DNA of 64,000 nucleotides from Xanthoparmelia taractica (GCA_033085395.1 JANQBS010000163.1:1-64000), one strand, 5' to 3'; counted from the stretch's first letter, positions 9,515-21,896 are shown. The notes: generated by a model from the sequence alone, not told the origin. Made by a program: numbers and translations.

Positions 9515-11299
9515 TTATCCCGACGCCGCACCAACTGGTCTGGCTCCACTCAAATTGACCACCATCCCTGGTCCAAAAGCAGGCGCTTTCCTCTCCTTTA
9601 CCCACCCAGGAACTTCCTTGTTTGCCCTCGCACTAATCACATCCCAAACACGTGGAAATCCCACCTGGACAGGACGTGCGTCTTTCACACCCGTTATTGC
9701 GAATCGATGCTGAGCATGGCTGATGAAGCCATGTAGCAGGCCTTGCTCGACTAGTGAGGCGATGATTGATTCGACGATCTCCATGTTTGGTAGTAACGGT
9801 GGTTCTGGGTCGGCGACATCAGCTAGATCTGGGTCGACATAGCCATAAGGCACCTCTGTGTCCGTCTCCTGAGCAGACGGTGAGTGGGCCTTTGGTAAAA
9901 CGAATATTGCGTTGGTATGAGTGCGTTGGGTGCTGGAATGGCCGTTCGCAAGCCCATTCGGCTTTGGAGCCTCTTCAGCCATACCGAGTACCCTTTTCTC
10001 GAGGAGAGTAGCTAGCGTAAGCATGTCCTGAAGCGAAACCGTAGGCGCTGCTTTTCTTGTAACATCGCCTTGTGACGTAACAGCGCCTTGAGACCCAGAA
10101 AGTGTGAACGTCCGGCGTGCTAAGGATCGCCAGACCAGTACTTCGCAGCGATTCGAGAGCTGGAGAAGTATACGCTTTTGAAGGAACCATTCTGCATTTG
10201 GAGCGTCGAGGTCCACGTATTTACGGAAAAACGTCAGGTCGCCTTTGGCAATGGCCGTGCAGATTGGCTGGAATTTTTCGGCAAAGCCTGCTGCTTCGGG
10301 TCTTTGGAGAAGTCGAGAAGTCGGAAAGCGGCCAAGTATAATGTTTGAGGTGATGAGATAGAGAAGGATGAGGCGGCGCTGGCTGATGCATTGAGTATGG
10401 CACTGATCGTAGGCGGCTTGTAAGGCGAGCTGAGCACGGTAGAAGTGATTGTTAGCGAAGAGATAACGTCCTAGGTAATAGAGAAAGGTGACTCGTTGGG
10501 CGGCAGGGAAGAGACCTAGTGGAGGCGATTGCTGGTAGATGTTGCCGAATATCTGTTCAGCGCTGCGAAGTTTTCGGCAGTGAAAGAAAAGCTTTAGGCA
10601 GAGATTTGCTGTCAAGTAGATCCCAATTCGTCGACCTTCTGGTTTGCCGTTGTTATCAATACCGGAAGGCGGACCGCTCCGTTCGCTGAGACATTTCTTA
10701 AAGGCTTCTCTTATCACGTTGGCAGAGCTTTCCACCAGGGTTATCCTCTCAGTAGCTTCGCTCTCAAAGACGGACTCTCGTCTGATCAAATGTTCAATCA
10801 GTTCGGGTCTTTTGTCAAGACCAATGGCGAGTCGGGCAAGAGTGCGTGATAATGAGACGACGGTTGGCAGAACTATAACCCCTACTGAGGAGCTCAATGC
10901 GAGGATAGACTGGCTGCGGTATCAATCAGCATTGCAGCATCCGGGATGTGAACAAACCACACACTTCAGTAAAGCCTTGAGCAAGTCATGTGTCTCGATG
11001 AGGTTATCCGTATTGACGTCCCTTAGGAAAGCGAAGTACTTGACCAGGAACATGACAAAGGACGTTCGCGAACCACTATCTTCACCTTCTTCGTATTCGG
11101 GAATGAACGATATACACTTATTCTCGAGCGCTTTTTGACTGTTGGGGGGGTAAAATTGCTTGACTTCCATAACAATTTTGTTGTATAAAGGAGGAAGAGG
11201 AGGCTCGTAAATTATATACTCCTGTAGCTGTACGCCATTCTTCCTCTTGATTATTTCCGCAATCTCTGCCAAAAACTGGTCCAAAGTAGGTGGGCTCAT
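9515..11299 (-). CDS. PCI-domain protein, Thp1/PCID2 (Csn12-like) family
   Basis: Two exons, 11299-10965 and 10913-9515, give 577 residues. The start is MSPPTLDQFLAEIAEI; the 51-base intron joins DLLKALL to QSILALSSSVG in frame. The N-terminal half has paired helical repeats (RRIGIYLTANLCLKLFFHCR, YYLGRYLFANNHFYRAQLAL). Then comes the family's ISQRRLILLYLITSNIILGRFP stretch and the PCI winged-helix region (YVDPDLADVADPEPPLLPNM, IIASLVEQGLLHGFISHAQ, RFAI). Known relatives are Thp1/PCID2 of the TREX-2 mRNA-export complex at the nuclear pore, and the paralogue Csn12. I prefer Thp1/PCID2 but cannot separate the two without alignment. A low-complexity insert lies between the helical and PCI parts. 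Confidence 0.85.
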
Positions 11300-13288
11300 G
11301 TTGGCAGTCAACTTGCAGCAATGAACTGCAGATATGAGGACTCTTTAGACGCTGCGGAAGAACGTGTATCAAAGGGACGAAACTGTCCCAATTGTGAACT
11401 TTAACATTAGACCCTCCTTCTATGTTGCATGTAATACAACAAACAACAAGCAGACTTAGGATCAACAGACATTGATGAATTCCCCAAACAAAGAAAACGC
11501 AGCTCATAAGGTAGATCAGACTCTCACTAATTTGATAATGCCAAGCACCATAGGGCCAGCCCTAAAGCCCTGTAAGTCACCTTAGGGGCCATTGCGAAGT
11601 TGTGCCTTTAAAGTATAAGAAGGCACGCTAAATTTAGATCGGCCACAGCCGTTTTACGCACCCTGGACACCCATTCTTGCACTTCAACTTTTCCACTGCT
11701 TTCTGGTCACTTGTTCATATTGTAGCATCTGATATATGTTCTTCATGCTATTCTGCATTTAAAAAGCAGCTTACTAAGCGTCTCAAAATTGTGCGCAGAC
11801 TACAAAGACTGTTTACAGCATACGAGCATTGTGTATAGCTTCAGTCTGGACCGATCGAGGTGATGGGAGCATGGTCGAGTCGTCTCGTCAATCTCGATCA
11901 ACAAATGCACGCAAACGCTGTCGTCATTGCGTACATTAGACTTTCCCAAGAAGTATACGAGACATACAAGGAGATCCCTTGCCATCTCAACCTCGCTACC
12001 GGTATCAATATCGTCGTCCAAGCTCATTTTGTGGTTAAGTCACGGTAGGTGAGTAGGAGTATAAGGACGCTGCATTTTGTGTTATAGACATTATTTATGG
12101 GGGGAGTGTGCCCGCAAAGCAGCGCAAAATGGACCTAGAGTAGCTGGATGAAATGGTTGCGTCGATGCTACAAAAGGAGCAGCTACGAATTTCAAATCGA
12201 CGGTCGACAAACACCATCAACAGTAGGACGGACCCTCCGGACTTGAACAAAACATCTGTGATAGGCTACTCGGTGGAAAGCATTCAAGCCGGGTGGCATT
12301 TGAGCTGGACAACCAATACGCTTAGCAGCCAGCTCAGAAGGAGTCGATTGCTCAGGCACTGGGATCCTACAATGGTGGAGCAGCTATGGATAATATCTCT
12401 ATTGGCCAACGGCTATGGGATGATACGGACCTAGAAATGCGCACCTGATACGTCTGTTCGCTATACGTCGCTTGCGATCAACGCTAGCCAATGAGAGGTC
12501 GTGATGCGTGGCACAATCCTTATCTAAGGTATGCTTTACAGACGCCCTGAATCTTTTCGTGCGGTTGACCGCGCAACATCAGATTGTGGCGTTTATTGGC
12601 ACAGTAGTTCGTGGATGATTGGATTATCTGTAGAAGCCTCATTCACTCACTCAGGTCATTGCCGAGGAAAGTCTCGGGTGAAATTTCGTCCGGTAATAAG
12701 TAGGTCCAGCCCTCAGCGCTAGAAGAAAAATGCATGCGTCGCATGCTGTTACCGCAGCAAAGACAAAGCAAAGTAACATAGAACCAACCTTGCAGCAGTT
12801 ATAAGGAAAGCAAATCGAGGTGGCGAACGGGTTTCCGGTCGGTCGATCCCATTGGAGTGGTTAAACGATTGATACATATCTCTCCCCACATTCGCAGAGT
12901 CTTCCAACAGTTGTAGAATACTTACTCTATTTCGTAGCCATTGTTTGAGTTTTCAAGTATATAATAGGAGGAGAGACCAGAGGCGTAAGAGGTTTAGGAA
13001 TAACTTCTCTTATAGTGATTGTACTTCGAAAGCGAGGAATATCGAACCTTGATATTCCGTAAAATAAACCCTTACCTAAATCAGAACTAGCGTATGCACC
13101 TCAACGGTTGGAGGAGCGGACTATTCTCCGATAGCCGTTGGATCCGCGAATTGCCGTGATAATGTTTATGAGTTATCGATGATAGAAACGCATGTATCAT
13201 CCAGCATGCTGTTGACGTGCGTTTTCTATCCTTCGATCAAAATGTTCAATACTTTGGAGGTCCAGGAGCACCTCAAACATCGTGGATA
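11300..13288. other. Gene-poor stretch, about 2 kb
   Basis: No confident gene. On the minus strand an ATG at 12027 opens MSLDDDIDTGSEVEMARDLL, followed by a good GTATGT donor and, 50 bases on, an ACAG acceptor. Splicing gives only a 29-residue peptide, so this is either a micro-gene, part of a longer unrecognised gene, or chance. No repeats or RNA genes seen. Confidence 0.4.
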
Positions 13289-15101
13289 ATGGCCCATAAC
13301 CTCTTTCAATTCCTCTATTCTATTCTTCAATGGTTTCTCGATAAGCTCCTCTCACCCACCCCTCCTCCACCTAATGCCAACCTCAGTAGACCTCGGATTG
13401 CCGTTATAGGTGCAGGTTTGACTGGCATCTCGTCAGCCTCTCACTGTGTTGGCCATGGCTTCGATGTCACCATTTTCGAGGCTGGAGATCAGAACAGCTT
13501 GGGTGGTATCTGGAGCGTAAGTCTGACCTCACCCAAGGTGGACCTACTCCACTGACTCATTCCGAAGAAAGTCAACAATACCTCCGGCCTTCAGATCCAC
13601 AGCGTCATGTACCGTTTTCATCCCTCCGTGAGATGGAGTTCCGGCTATCCAGACCGTCAACAGATCGTTTCCCAGATAACTCAACTGTGGAAACGCTACA
13701 GTCTACAAGGACGCACCAAATTCAATACGCCTGTCACTTCTATCACTCAGGACAAACAAGGGCTCTGGATCGTTAACGATGATTCGAATGGCCGCTTTGA
13801 CGGCATAATGGCTGCTGTGGGAACTTGTGGTGATCCCAAAATGCCTCGGATGCCCGGTCAAGAAAAGTTCAAAGGCGAAGTATATCACTCTTCTAGGCTT
13901 GATGGGAAAACAGCATCAGGCAAAAAGGTTCTTATAATTGGAGGTGGTGCATCTGCAGTTGAAGCTCTCGAGTTCGTTGTACACACAGGAGCCAAGTCCA
14001 CCTCCGTTCTCGCGCGCTCAGATAAATGGGTCATTCCCCGCAATGCTTTCGTCGACACGCTTCTAGCCTTCAACGTATTCGGTCAAGAAACGATTTTCTC
14101 TTGGATTCCCGAATCTCTCCTTCGCATCTTCTTCTACCGAGATCTAAAGGACCTCGCACCCTCTTCCGAAGGTCTCTTCACAGGGACCCCCATGGTTAAT
14201 TCGGACATATTTCACCAGATTCGTGCAGGCAAAGCTGAATGGCTCCGTGGCGATATTCTTGGTTTCACTGAGAACGGCATTCGTTTCAATCACCGCTCGA
14301 AAGGAGTCCCTAAGGGCGGGCCTGGTCGAGAGAGCATCGTAAAGGGAGACATGGTAATTATGGCCACTGGGTACTCGCGACCCAGCTTGGCTTTCTTACC
14401 GAGCGAAGTTTTCGAAGAGCCTTACGCACCACCGAACTGGTATCTTCAAGGTAAAATCTAAGAGTAGAAATGGTAGAAAGCCAAGCTAATACGGAGTCAT
14501 CAAAGTCTTTCCACCTGAGTATATGTCCATCTGCGGTAAGCGTCTGCCCTTAGCAAATCTTGAGTTCCCATCTTGAAAGCAATGCTGATCTCATGTTCCC
14601 TTAGCCAACAATTGCACCTATGTCAATGCCATTGGCACTGTGGGCAATGTAAGTTTTACGAAGCCGTTCTTGTTCCTTTTGATTGGGTCCGGGGAATTGC
14701 GAAAACCCCTTACCCGTTCCGCTTCACTGCCGGAACCTCAATTGTAACGCTGAAGAAGGAACGCTGACCCCAGAAACGTCTAGTACCACATCGGAATCTA
14801 CACGCGCCTACTCCTCATGTTCCTCGTCGACCCGCTAGCAAGGCCACGAAAAAGCTGGATGAAAACATGGATCGACATGACCAAGTTCATCAAGCGTCAC
14901 GCGCCGACCGGAGCCTTTGACTTCTTCACCTACTCCGAGCTGCTCTACTGGTTTGTATTTTGCATTGTGATCAACCCGTTTAGGTGGAAGTGGGCGCTCT
15001 TCGTCTTCTTCGGCATTGGGAGCGGGTTACCATTGAAGGTTGTGGAAAGAGAGGATAGGATCCGGAACGGACTGGGGTTAAAGAGGTATCGTCACGGATA
15101 G
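13289..15101 (+). CDS. Flavin-containing monooxygenase (FMO-like)
   Basis: Five exons: 13289-13516, 13568-14450, 14506-14535, 14605-14648 and 14784-15101, giving 500 residues. The FAD Rossmann motif is RIAVIGAGLTGISSA near residue 38. The NADPH motif is VLIIGGGASAVEAL in the middle. Between them is FKGEVYHSSRLDG, the FMO-type F-x-G-x-x-x-H region, and MATGYSRPSLAF is the ATGY signature. The C-terminus is rich in aromatic and hydrophobic residues (YWFVFCIVINPF, WALFVFFGIGSGLP), suggesting membrane association. Expected reaction: NADPH- and O2-dependent oxygenation of a small molecule at N, S or as a Baeyer-Villiger reaction; the substrate is unknown. The acceptor CCGAAG before 13568 and two exons of 30 and 44 bases are inferred from frame. 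It is convergent with the SigF-like gene. Confidence 0.88.
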
Positions 15102-15479
15102 CATTGATGAGGATTATGAGAAGCGGACGAGTTATGAATGTGGACTGGAAATGAATAATTGCATGTAGATATCCACAACACCCGTTGACAGGTGTGCATA
15201 GCATATAGACCTCTTACCTGTCATATCACTGACAGGTATACCCAGCGTGATACCATGGACGATTAGAATATGCAAGGCCATCAACCATAGAGATGACTGT
15301 ACATGTAAGTATCGCCACCAATCATCCATTCCTGATGAAGCGAGGCAGCGAGGCTTTCCATCCATCATCTATATCATAAGCTCCAACACTCCACCATCTA
15401 CGCCCTACCCCATATGTACAAACCCCTCCTCCCCCCCCTTCCCCGCCAGGAAACCAACTATCCACTACCCACCACCCAC
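15102..15479. other. Convergent spacer
   Basis: Lies between 3' ends of the monooxygenase and SigF-like genes. Nothing recognisable seen. Confidence 0.5.
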
Positions 15480-16372
15480 TCACCCCTTAACCACATCAAC
15501 CAAACTCCTCTCCTCATTCCCCCCCACCACATTCTGCTCCACCCAACTAACCCACCAAAAAATCCCCGACCCCAGCACGCAAAACCCCGTCGCAAGCACC
15601 TGCCACGCATACAACAGCACGCTCAGAATCCCAAACTGGCTGACAAATTTGATGAATTCGTTCACTTGATAGAGGTCGTTTTGCGATGCGATGAGGTATG
15701 TAGTTTTGGTTGTGGTGGAGGTGGGGGTTGTGGATGAGGAAGAGGAAGTGTGGTGGTTACGAGGCACGAGGCGCAGGACCGTAACGAAGGAGACTGGCGC
15801 GGCGTAGAAGGGTATGGGCCAGATGCGGAAGACTTGGTGGATGGAGACGTAGAGGATTAGGTTTTGGGGATCATAAGCTATTGTGCCGCCCCCCCCAACG
15901 TATGTGTTTTTGAATCAGCCAAATGTGAGGGGGAAACAATTGCGATACGTTCCACTCTCTCTCTTCCCTTCACTTTTATCTTCCTCCTTTCTTTTTCTTC
16001 TTTTTTTTTTCAGGGGGAGAGGGTGAGGGAGGGGTGCGCCGGGGAGGGGGGGGGGGGAGAAGAGAGCTATTAGGAAAAACGCACCGACGCTATCAACACT
16101 GATCTCAATCCTCGGGCTCATGATTTTGTACCAGCGGTATATACACCATATCAGCCATCGGCTGCCCTCGAAGCTGCCGGTGCGGCAGAATGGGTGCGTG
16201 AAGGAGGCCGAGGGCGTGAAGTATGTTTCGAGGGTTTTGCGTTGGGTCGAGGGCGGTGATTGCGCCAGGAGGTGGATGATTTGGGGGATCTCGGCTTCTG
16301 GATAGAGGAGTGTTTTAGTACGAGGCGGTTGGAAATTGGGAGGTACGGGGAGGATTTACGTGGGTTTTCCAT
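15480..16372 (-). CDS. SigF-like NTF2-like domain protein
   Basis: Three exons: 16372-16360 (13 bases only), 16297-16085 and 15877-15480, giving 207 residues. The protein reads MENPQAEIPQIIHLLAQSPP, then ETYFTPSASFTHPFCRTGSF and SRWLIWCIYRWYKIMSP. A stretch with VFRIWPIPFYAAPV follows, then ASQNDLYQVNEFIKFV. This is the pattern of the fungal SigF-like NTF2-like family. The C-terminal part has hydrophobic segments (GILSVLLYAWQVLATGFCVLGSGIFWW) that look membrane-embedded. Family function is not established; a lipid- or membrane-linked role is only inference. The 207-base second intron carries a long G-rich/pyrimidine-rich run (15960-16065 region), unusual for this window. An insert of Ser/Thr interrupts the conserved part after VLRLVPRNH. 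Confidence 0.82.
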
Positions 16373-16706
16373 GGTCGGTGGGGAGGTTTGAAGGGCTGAA
16401 GAGTAGAAGATCTCATACAAGCCCTAGAACCAGAACATTTACGATACAGCGGCACAGGTACTTCGTACTACAACAGGTATTGCGAACTCAATTGGCAAGG
16501 CGATTAGTTGATTGACAGCCCTGACAGGCAAATACACTTCCGCCTCCCTAACGCCCCTAACGGATTGGAATGGTGGGAATTTGAATATGAGAAATATTTC
16601 ACACATTGATCCGCCAACGCCCGAGACCCCTATATGCCACAACGTTTTACATGAGATAGCCAACGTTGGCTTGATCATCTATGTCCTTGACCTATCTGCT
16701 TTGCGT
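16373..16706. other. Spacer between tandem minus-strand genes
   Basis: Promoter side of the SigF-like gene and 3' side of the TM9 gene. Nothing recognisable seen. Confidence 0.45.
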
Positions 16707-18812
16707 TCAGTCAATCTTGATAGACCCATAAATCCTTTGCACGAACGCCCAACTCGAGAAGAAGCCGATGGTACCTGCGCAATGCATTAGCTTTTAGAAC
16801 TGGCCATTGATTGACAGTCGAACTCACCAGTCAAGATGAAGAACAAGAAGCTGATCAACAAACTATACCCCACATAAAGCACACCAGACGTGAAACTCCC
16901 AAAGCTTAGCTTGCTGATCCAATATAACAGCGCGTTGGCGAACACATAGAACGCACTGGCCCCAGCCGTACAGAAAGCTCTCCATTGCCAATGATAATTC
17001 TCGCTGCAGAGCAAGAAGTAGACAAGCAAGATCGTGACGGCGGCACAAGTAATTATCATAATGCCATAGCAGAGAAAGAGGAAACCGAACATGTAGTATA
17101 CCTTGCCAAACCACATGTTGTTCATGATGAAGTAGAGCTCGACGAAGATGGCGCCGAAGGGTAGGATGCCGACCAGGAGCATTGATGGGATGGGCCGGAG
17201 GTAAGTAGTCGAGGGAGGGATTTGACGGGGAATTTGGTTGACACGAACAGGTGGTTGGACGGGCTGAACCAGCAGTCAGCACTTCCTGTGTTGGGGGAGC
17301 TCATGGATTAGACTTACAGCGTGCCTAAAGCCCACCCAGCTACCTGCGAAGCTGAGAGGAACGCTAATGATGAACCAGATACCCAGAATCACGAGCATGG
17401 TCGTGAAAGGCACTGCCCCGCTCGATCCCTTGGCCCACAGAAAAAGGTTGAGCAGGAAGAAAGTGGCGAAGACAATTCCAGGAATCATGATGGGCGTCAT
17501 GGCAATATTTTGCTTCCACTTCTCCCCACCGAAGGACTTGTAGACGCGCGCGGAGACGTAGCCACCAATAAAACCGAACACTGTGTAGAGTAGAATCATG
17601 ACGGTACCGAGAGACCCACGGTTCGATGGAGACAGAAAACCAAGAAGAGCGAACGTGATGGTAGTACCGACCATGACGAAAAGCTGAGAACCGTTGCCCA
17701 AGAAGATACTCAAGAGTAAAGGGTTCTTGGGGGTTCGGAAAACGTCTCCATGTACCAGCTTCCACCCCGAATCTTCTTGGATATCGTTTTCGGCGTCACC
17801 ATTTGTGCCTGAGAGATCATCCAGATTGAACGAGTCAAGTCTATTGTATCGGGCAATGTCTTTCTTCAGTGCCCGCACAAGGATAGCTCCAACCATACCT
17901 AAAACTTCAGTCACTGGTCTGTAGGAGCGCACGTACTGAATGAAAGGGGGGCTTACCGCAAAGGAAGACGACAATGACGGCTGAGTTCACCAACGAAAAC
18001 CAATGGATCCTTGGATCAAAGACGTGAAGATAGCTATCCCATCGGGTGGCCCATGCAGTCTTCGACGGGCGCCAGTATACACTATAGGTCCAAGTGACAG
18101 AGGTGTCCGCATTTTCGTCAAGCACGAGGTGCTCATCTGGATTTCCACAGTCTCCTTCCCCATTACCTATGTTTTTAGATCTTGAGGATGGGATTACAAG
18201 AACGCCAACAACTCTGTACTTGTCGTTACCGGCTTCATGGTAATCAATTACGATATCAAAGTGATTATTGAGCACTGGGATTTTTTCTTTATCCACCATT
18301 TCCACCATCCCTAGGGGGAACCCGCGGAGAGTGAAGTCTGTGTTCGTCGAAGGGTCTGTATACGGCTGCCCAGCTGGAAGCCCATCAATTAGCCAGTTGA
18401 GATTGTAATTCTGCTCTATTCTCCTGTTGACAAATTTTGCGCTTCGTTGGTCAAACTTTTGTTCCTCGCATAAAGCCTTGCAGGTCTCGTTTTTCTTCAT
18501 TTTTAGCTCGAAAGGCGAAGTAAGTATCCGGTCACCAAATAATATGCTTCCAAGTGACTCTGATACATCTTTTGGTCCATCTGCAGGCCTGCAAAATCGG
18601 AATGCGGGATGATAGTAGTCAAATGAGAAGACTGAATGTAATTGGGAGTCCTTGTCAGACAGTGCTGGTGTGAGGTGGTTGACATTGAGCTCGACCCTGT
18701 CATTGGTTTTGTATGTGGTTGGTGCCACACCCGGTAAGTAAAATGCAGAGGCGCTGGAAATGTAGAGGCTAGATATGGCTGCACCAGAGACTAATAGACT
18801 TTTCGAGTACAT
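16707..18812 (-). CDS. Transmembrane 9 superfamily (nonaspanin, EMP70-like) protein
   Basis: Four exons: 18812-17957, 17898-17318, 17263-16828 and 16774-16707, giving 646 residues, the usual family length. A signal peptide (MYSKSLLVSGAAISSLYISSASA) leads into a long lumenal domain with the typical FYLPGVAPTTYKTND start and RFCRP. Nine hydrophobic segments follow, beginning with WFSLVNSAVIVVFLCG, and include the family stretches GDVFRTPKNPLLLSIFLGNG and SWVGFRH. The end is GTIGFFSSWAFVQRIYGSIKID; its terminal K-x-D-type signal binds COPI and keeps these proteins in the Golgi. Known roles include endosome/Golgi membrane sorting, adhesion and metal homeostasis. All three introns are 53-58 bases with regular splice sites, so the model is firm. 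Confidence 0.95.
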
Positions 18813-19465
18813 GGTGAACAGATCCTAGGCGGCTGTAGGATATAGAGTCAGCTCAGACATGAGCAAAAGTCGAGTGGGACATACCTGCCTGAGCTACTGC
18901 CTGGCGCTCAGAGCCTAGTCCTGCTTGATGTGGTGTAAGATGATGCGTAACTTTATTAGGAATATCAAAAATTTGCGTGTCGCTACTCACTGGTTGAGAA
19001 AGAAATAGCTGGCCTCCTGAAGCGGTTAAATTCTAATTCGCCTGGCTATTGGTTGATCTTGCCGATGGAGCCGCCTCCGGCGCTCGGAAGTCGAAAGGTC
19101 TTGGCAACATGACAAGGCTAAGCTTGCTGATAAACTATTATGATCGTAAAGTAGGCCTCAGCAGTAAGATGGCCGCTGTGGATAAGCGATTATCCCGTCT
19201 TTCAAGCAAATCATGCGGGACTCGTGATATTGGTGTAAGCAAAACATAATTTGACACACTTTGGATCTGATTCAGATTTGCTATGCCAATACGTCTACAA
19301 AACGCTGGGTTTGGTGTCTCTGATTGCTGCTGTACATTTGGCTCCAAACCTACAAGCTCTCCAAACCCAATGCGTGCGTAAGAATCATAACGCCTGAGAC
19401 AACCTCCAAACCCAATCGTGAGCAAAGCGCCAGCATAGGAACATGAAAGCATCCATCAGCATTGC
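18813..19465. other. Intergenic, TM9 promoter side
   Basis: No gene seen on either strand. Confidence 0.45.
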
Positions 19466-20588
19466 TCATACCAGGCCGTCGTATAGCGATAGTGCCGATA
19501 CTATCGTCTCGTCACGTTTACTGCCTTCCTTGAACTCAGCCATGTCCAGCGACCCATTTTCATCCTTGTCCATCATCTTGAAGATTTTCCGAACGCGCTT
19601 TTCTGGTGTGTCTTCATCGGCTGGAAGCTTGACCATTGAACCGACCTGTACACCCGTCAGTCGTTGAATGCGGACATCTTAGGACAGAATCTGACATACC
19701 ATCTTGTATATCGCTTCCACAATTTGCAGCATCTCATTGTAGCTTATCTCACCGTCACCATCGATATCATAAAGTTGGAATGCCCAGTCCAACTTGTCCT
19801 CCATCTTCCCCCTTGAGGTGACACTCAGTGCGCATATGAACTCTTTAAAATCGATAGAACCTGATTTATCTGAGTCGAAAACGTTAAAGACGTAGTCTGC
19901 GAACGAGGTCGGATCGCCGAAAGGAAAGAATTGTTTGTAGATTTTTTGAAATTCCTCTTTGGTGAGCATGCCACTTGGACAGTCTTTGAGGAAGCCTAAA
20001 CCTCATATTAGCTTGAATATAATACTACATGGGAAGAATGTGGGAGCTGACCCTTGTACCATTGTTGGAGCTCCTTCTTGTCGAAATGCGTGCTCTTCTG
20101 AAGCTCGGTCAGTTCCTCTTGGGACAGCTTCGACTGTCTGATCAGATGCGTCAGTAGGATTCATGTCTACCTCGCCCTCGCCCTCGGCTGTACAAACGAC
20201 CCAGCTTCCGACTGTAGTGTATAGAGAAAGCAAGCTGAACAGATTATTTGCACCATAACCCGATCCTCTCCAGGGTATTAAAAATGTCAACCCAACCGCA
20301 GTTCCTCCCAGCAGCTCTTTCTTCTACTGCTGGATGATCGAGGTAGTAGATAGCTTGGAAGCGCACAAGGCTGAGAGTGTAAGAGGCTCAACCCTCTGTT
20401 GGCTGGCCGTTGCCATCTTACGTTCTTGCTCCATGCTGTAGAAGAACCGCGCTGTTGGCGTCGTAGAAACATATGTAAAGGCTTTTGATCCAGGTTGACG
20501 CCGGACAATAGCACCGAGCCGACTTCGTTGGGAATTGCAGACTGGGAATCGCAGACTGGGAGTCGCACGCCACTTACCGATTCCCCAT
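19466..20588 (-). CDS. ncs1: Neuronal calcium sensor 1 (frequenin) homologue
   Basis: Four exons: 20588-20578, 20137-20052, 19995-19700 and 19645-19466, giving exactly 190 residues, the standard length. The first exon is 11 bases and encodes MGNR with the N-myristoylation glycine. Exon 2 gives QSKLSQEELTELQKSTHFD. EF-hand loops follow: a degenerate first hand (DCPSG), then DSDKSGSIDFKEF, DIDGDGEISYNEM and DKDENGSLDMAEF. Known role: calcium sensor that activates phosphatidylinositol 4-kinase (Pik1) at the Golgi and affects calcium tolerance. The first intron is 440 bases, far longer than its neighbours, and could hold regulatory sites. The gene is divergent from MED4 with 365 bases between starts. 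Confidence 0.95.
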
Positions 20589-20953
20589 CTTGGGATATGC
20601 TTCTATTAGACGATTTTGAGAGTCCTACTGCTGAACCGCGCAGTACTTGCGGGTCGCGGATTGTTTGGTATGGTAGGCGTGAGGCGGGACAAGTGTGAGA
20701 GGGAGACGGGAGGAGAAAAGATTTGAGAGCTCAGTTGCTAGGTCTCTTCTATAAAAGCCAAGTCCTCTAGATGTGTCGAAGCTCAAGGATTAAAGAAGAA
20801 TCAGGAACAAAGAAGGGTTTATGCTGAACGCAGGGCAAGTCAAGCGCCGACGAACATGAACAGAGGGGTTCTGGACTTCAACCAAACCCTAAACTAAAAT
20901 CTCCGGTTATAATTCCACCGACTTTGGGTACCTTTTTACCGTCATTTGAAGCC
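20589..20953. promoter_or_regulatory. Shared NCS1/MED4 intergenic promoter region
   Basis: 365 bases separate two divergent start codons, so core promoters of both genes must lie here or overlap the leaders. No specific factor site is claimed. Confidence 0.5.
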
Positions 20954-21848
20954 ATGAATACCATGGTACAAGCCCAACTAGACAGGGTGGAAGCGGCTTT
21001 GCACATTCTCATAGAGTCAGTCGCTTCCTTCAACCCCTCCATTCCCGCAGCAAACGCTCTCCTAGCTGCAGACGACGATCTGAACAAAGGCCTGAAACAA
21101 TGTATGAACAAACCGGCCAGAAGACCCTGCTCAAGATTTTTACCTACGCCTCCTACGATCTAACATTTTAGCAGTATCAACCCATCAACGTAATCATGCT
21201 CGCATTCAGTCCCTTCGCTCCACAATTGATCGGCAAAACGCATCCATAACCGACACCCTCACGACCCTCGCCTCTACGCGCGCAGACCTGCTTGCTACTC
21301 CATCATCCTTACCACAAAAGGATTCGCGAAACGTGCCCTATAATGAGCTTCTTGACTATGCCAAACGTATAAGTCGGTACACAGTTCCTCCTACATTCCG
21401 GCCGGCTCTACCACCTGCGCAACTAGCTCTTCCCCCTGCCGTTAATGGCGATACAGTGGCAATAGAAGAGGGAGCGGAAGATCCCAAAGAAGAAAAAGAA
21501 GGCAGAGGGACCGCGTCGTTAGAAGCCACAGAGCGCAAATGGCTGGACCCGCTCACCCAGATCCCCTTCGTGCCGTGGGTGAACGATGAGACCGTCAAAA
21601 GAGGCGCCTTGGCCGAGATTCAAAGCATGGTTGAGAAGGGCGAGGATCCGGGCAACGTGGGAGCTCGAGAGTCGGAGGGTGATAATGGAGAGGTAAAGGA
21701 AATTGGGGACAACGGGAACGCGGTGGGAAGGGAAAGCGGTGTCAGTCCGGATGGAGGGCCCACGGTACAGAGGAGGGAGGAGAGGCCGAAGGTGTTCGGA
21801 GGATTAGACCTCTATGATCCCGACTCGCATGATGTAGACGATGACTGA
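20954..21848 (+). CDS. MED4: Mediator complex subunit 4
   Basis: Two exons, 20954-21101 and 21175-21848, giving 273 residues. The N-terminus MNTMVQAQLDRVEAAL is followed by a helical region (LIESVASFNP, LLAADDDLNKGLKQ). After the intron comes HQRNHARIQSLRSTIDRQNASITDTL and VPYNELLDYAKRISRYTVPP, the signature of fungal Med4. The C-terminus is acidic and disordered but keeps the family's PFVPWVNDETVKRGALAEIQ. Med4 lies in the Mediator middle module, linking activators to RNA polymerase II. The acceptor is a tandem TAGCAG: splicing at the first AG (exon from 21172) or second (21175) changes only one residue. An AATAAA polyadenylation-type signal sits at 21897-21902. Confidence 0.93.
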
Positions 21849-21896
21849 CGCCCAAGCACCGATGGAGATGATTTGGTAGTCATGTTTGCGGATACT

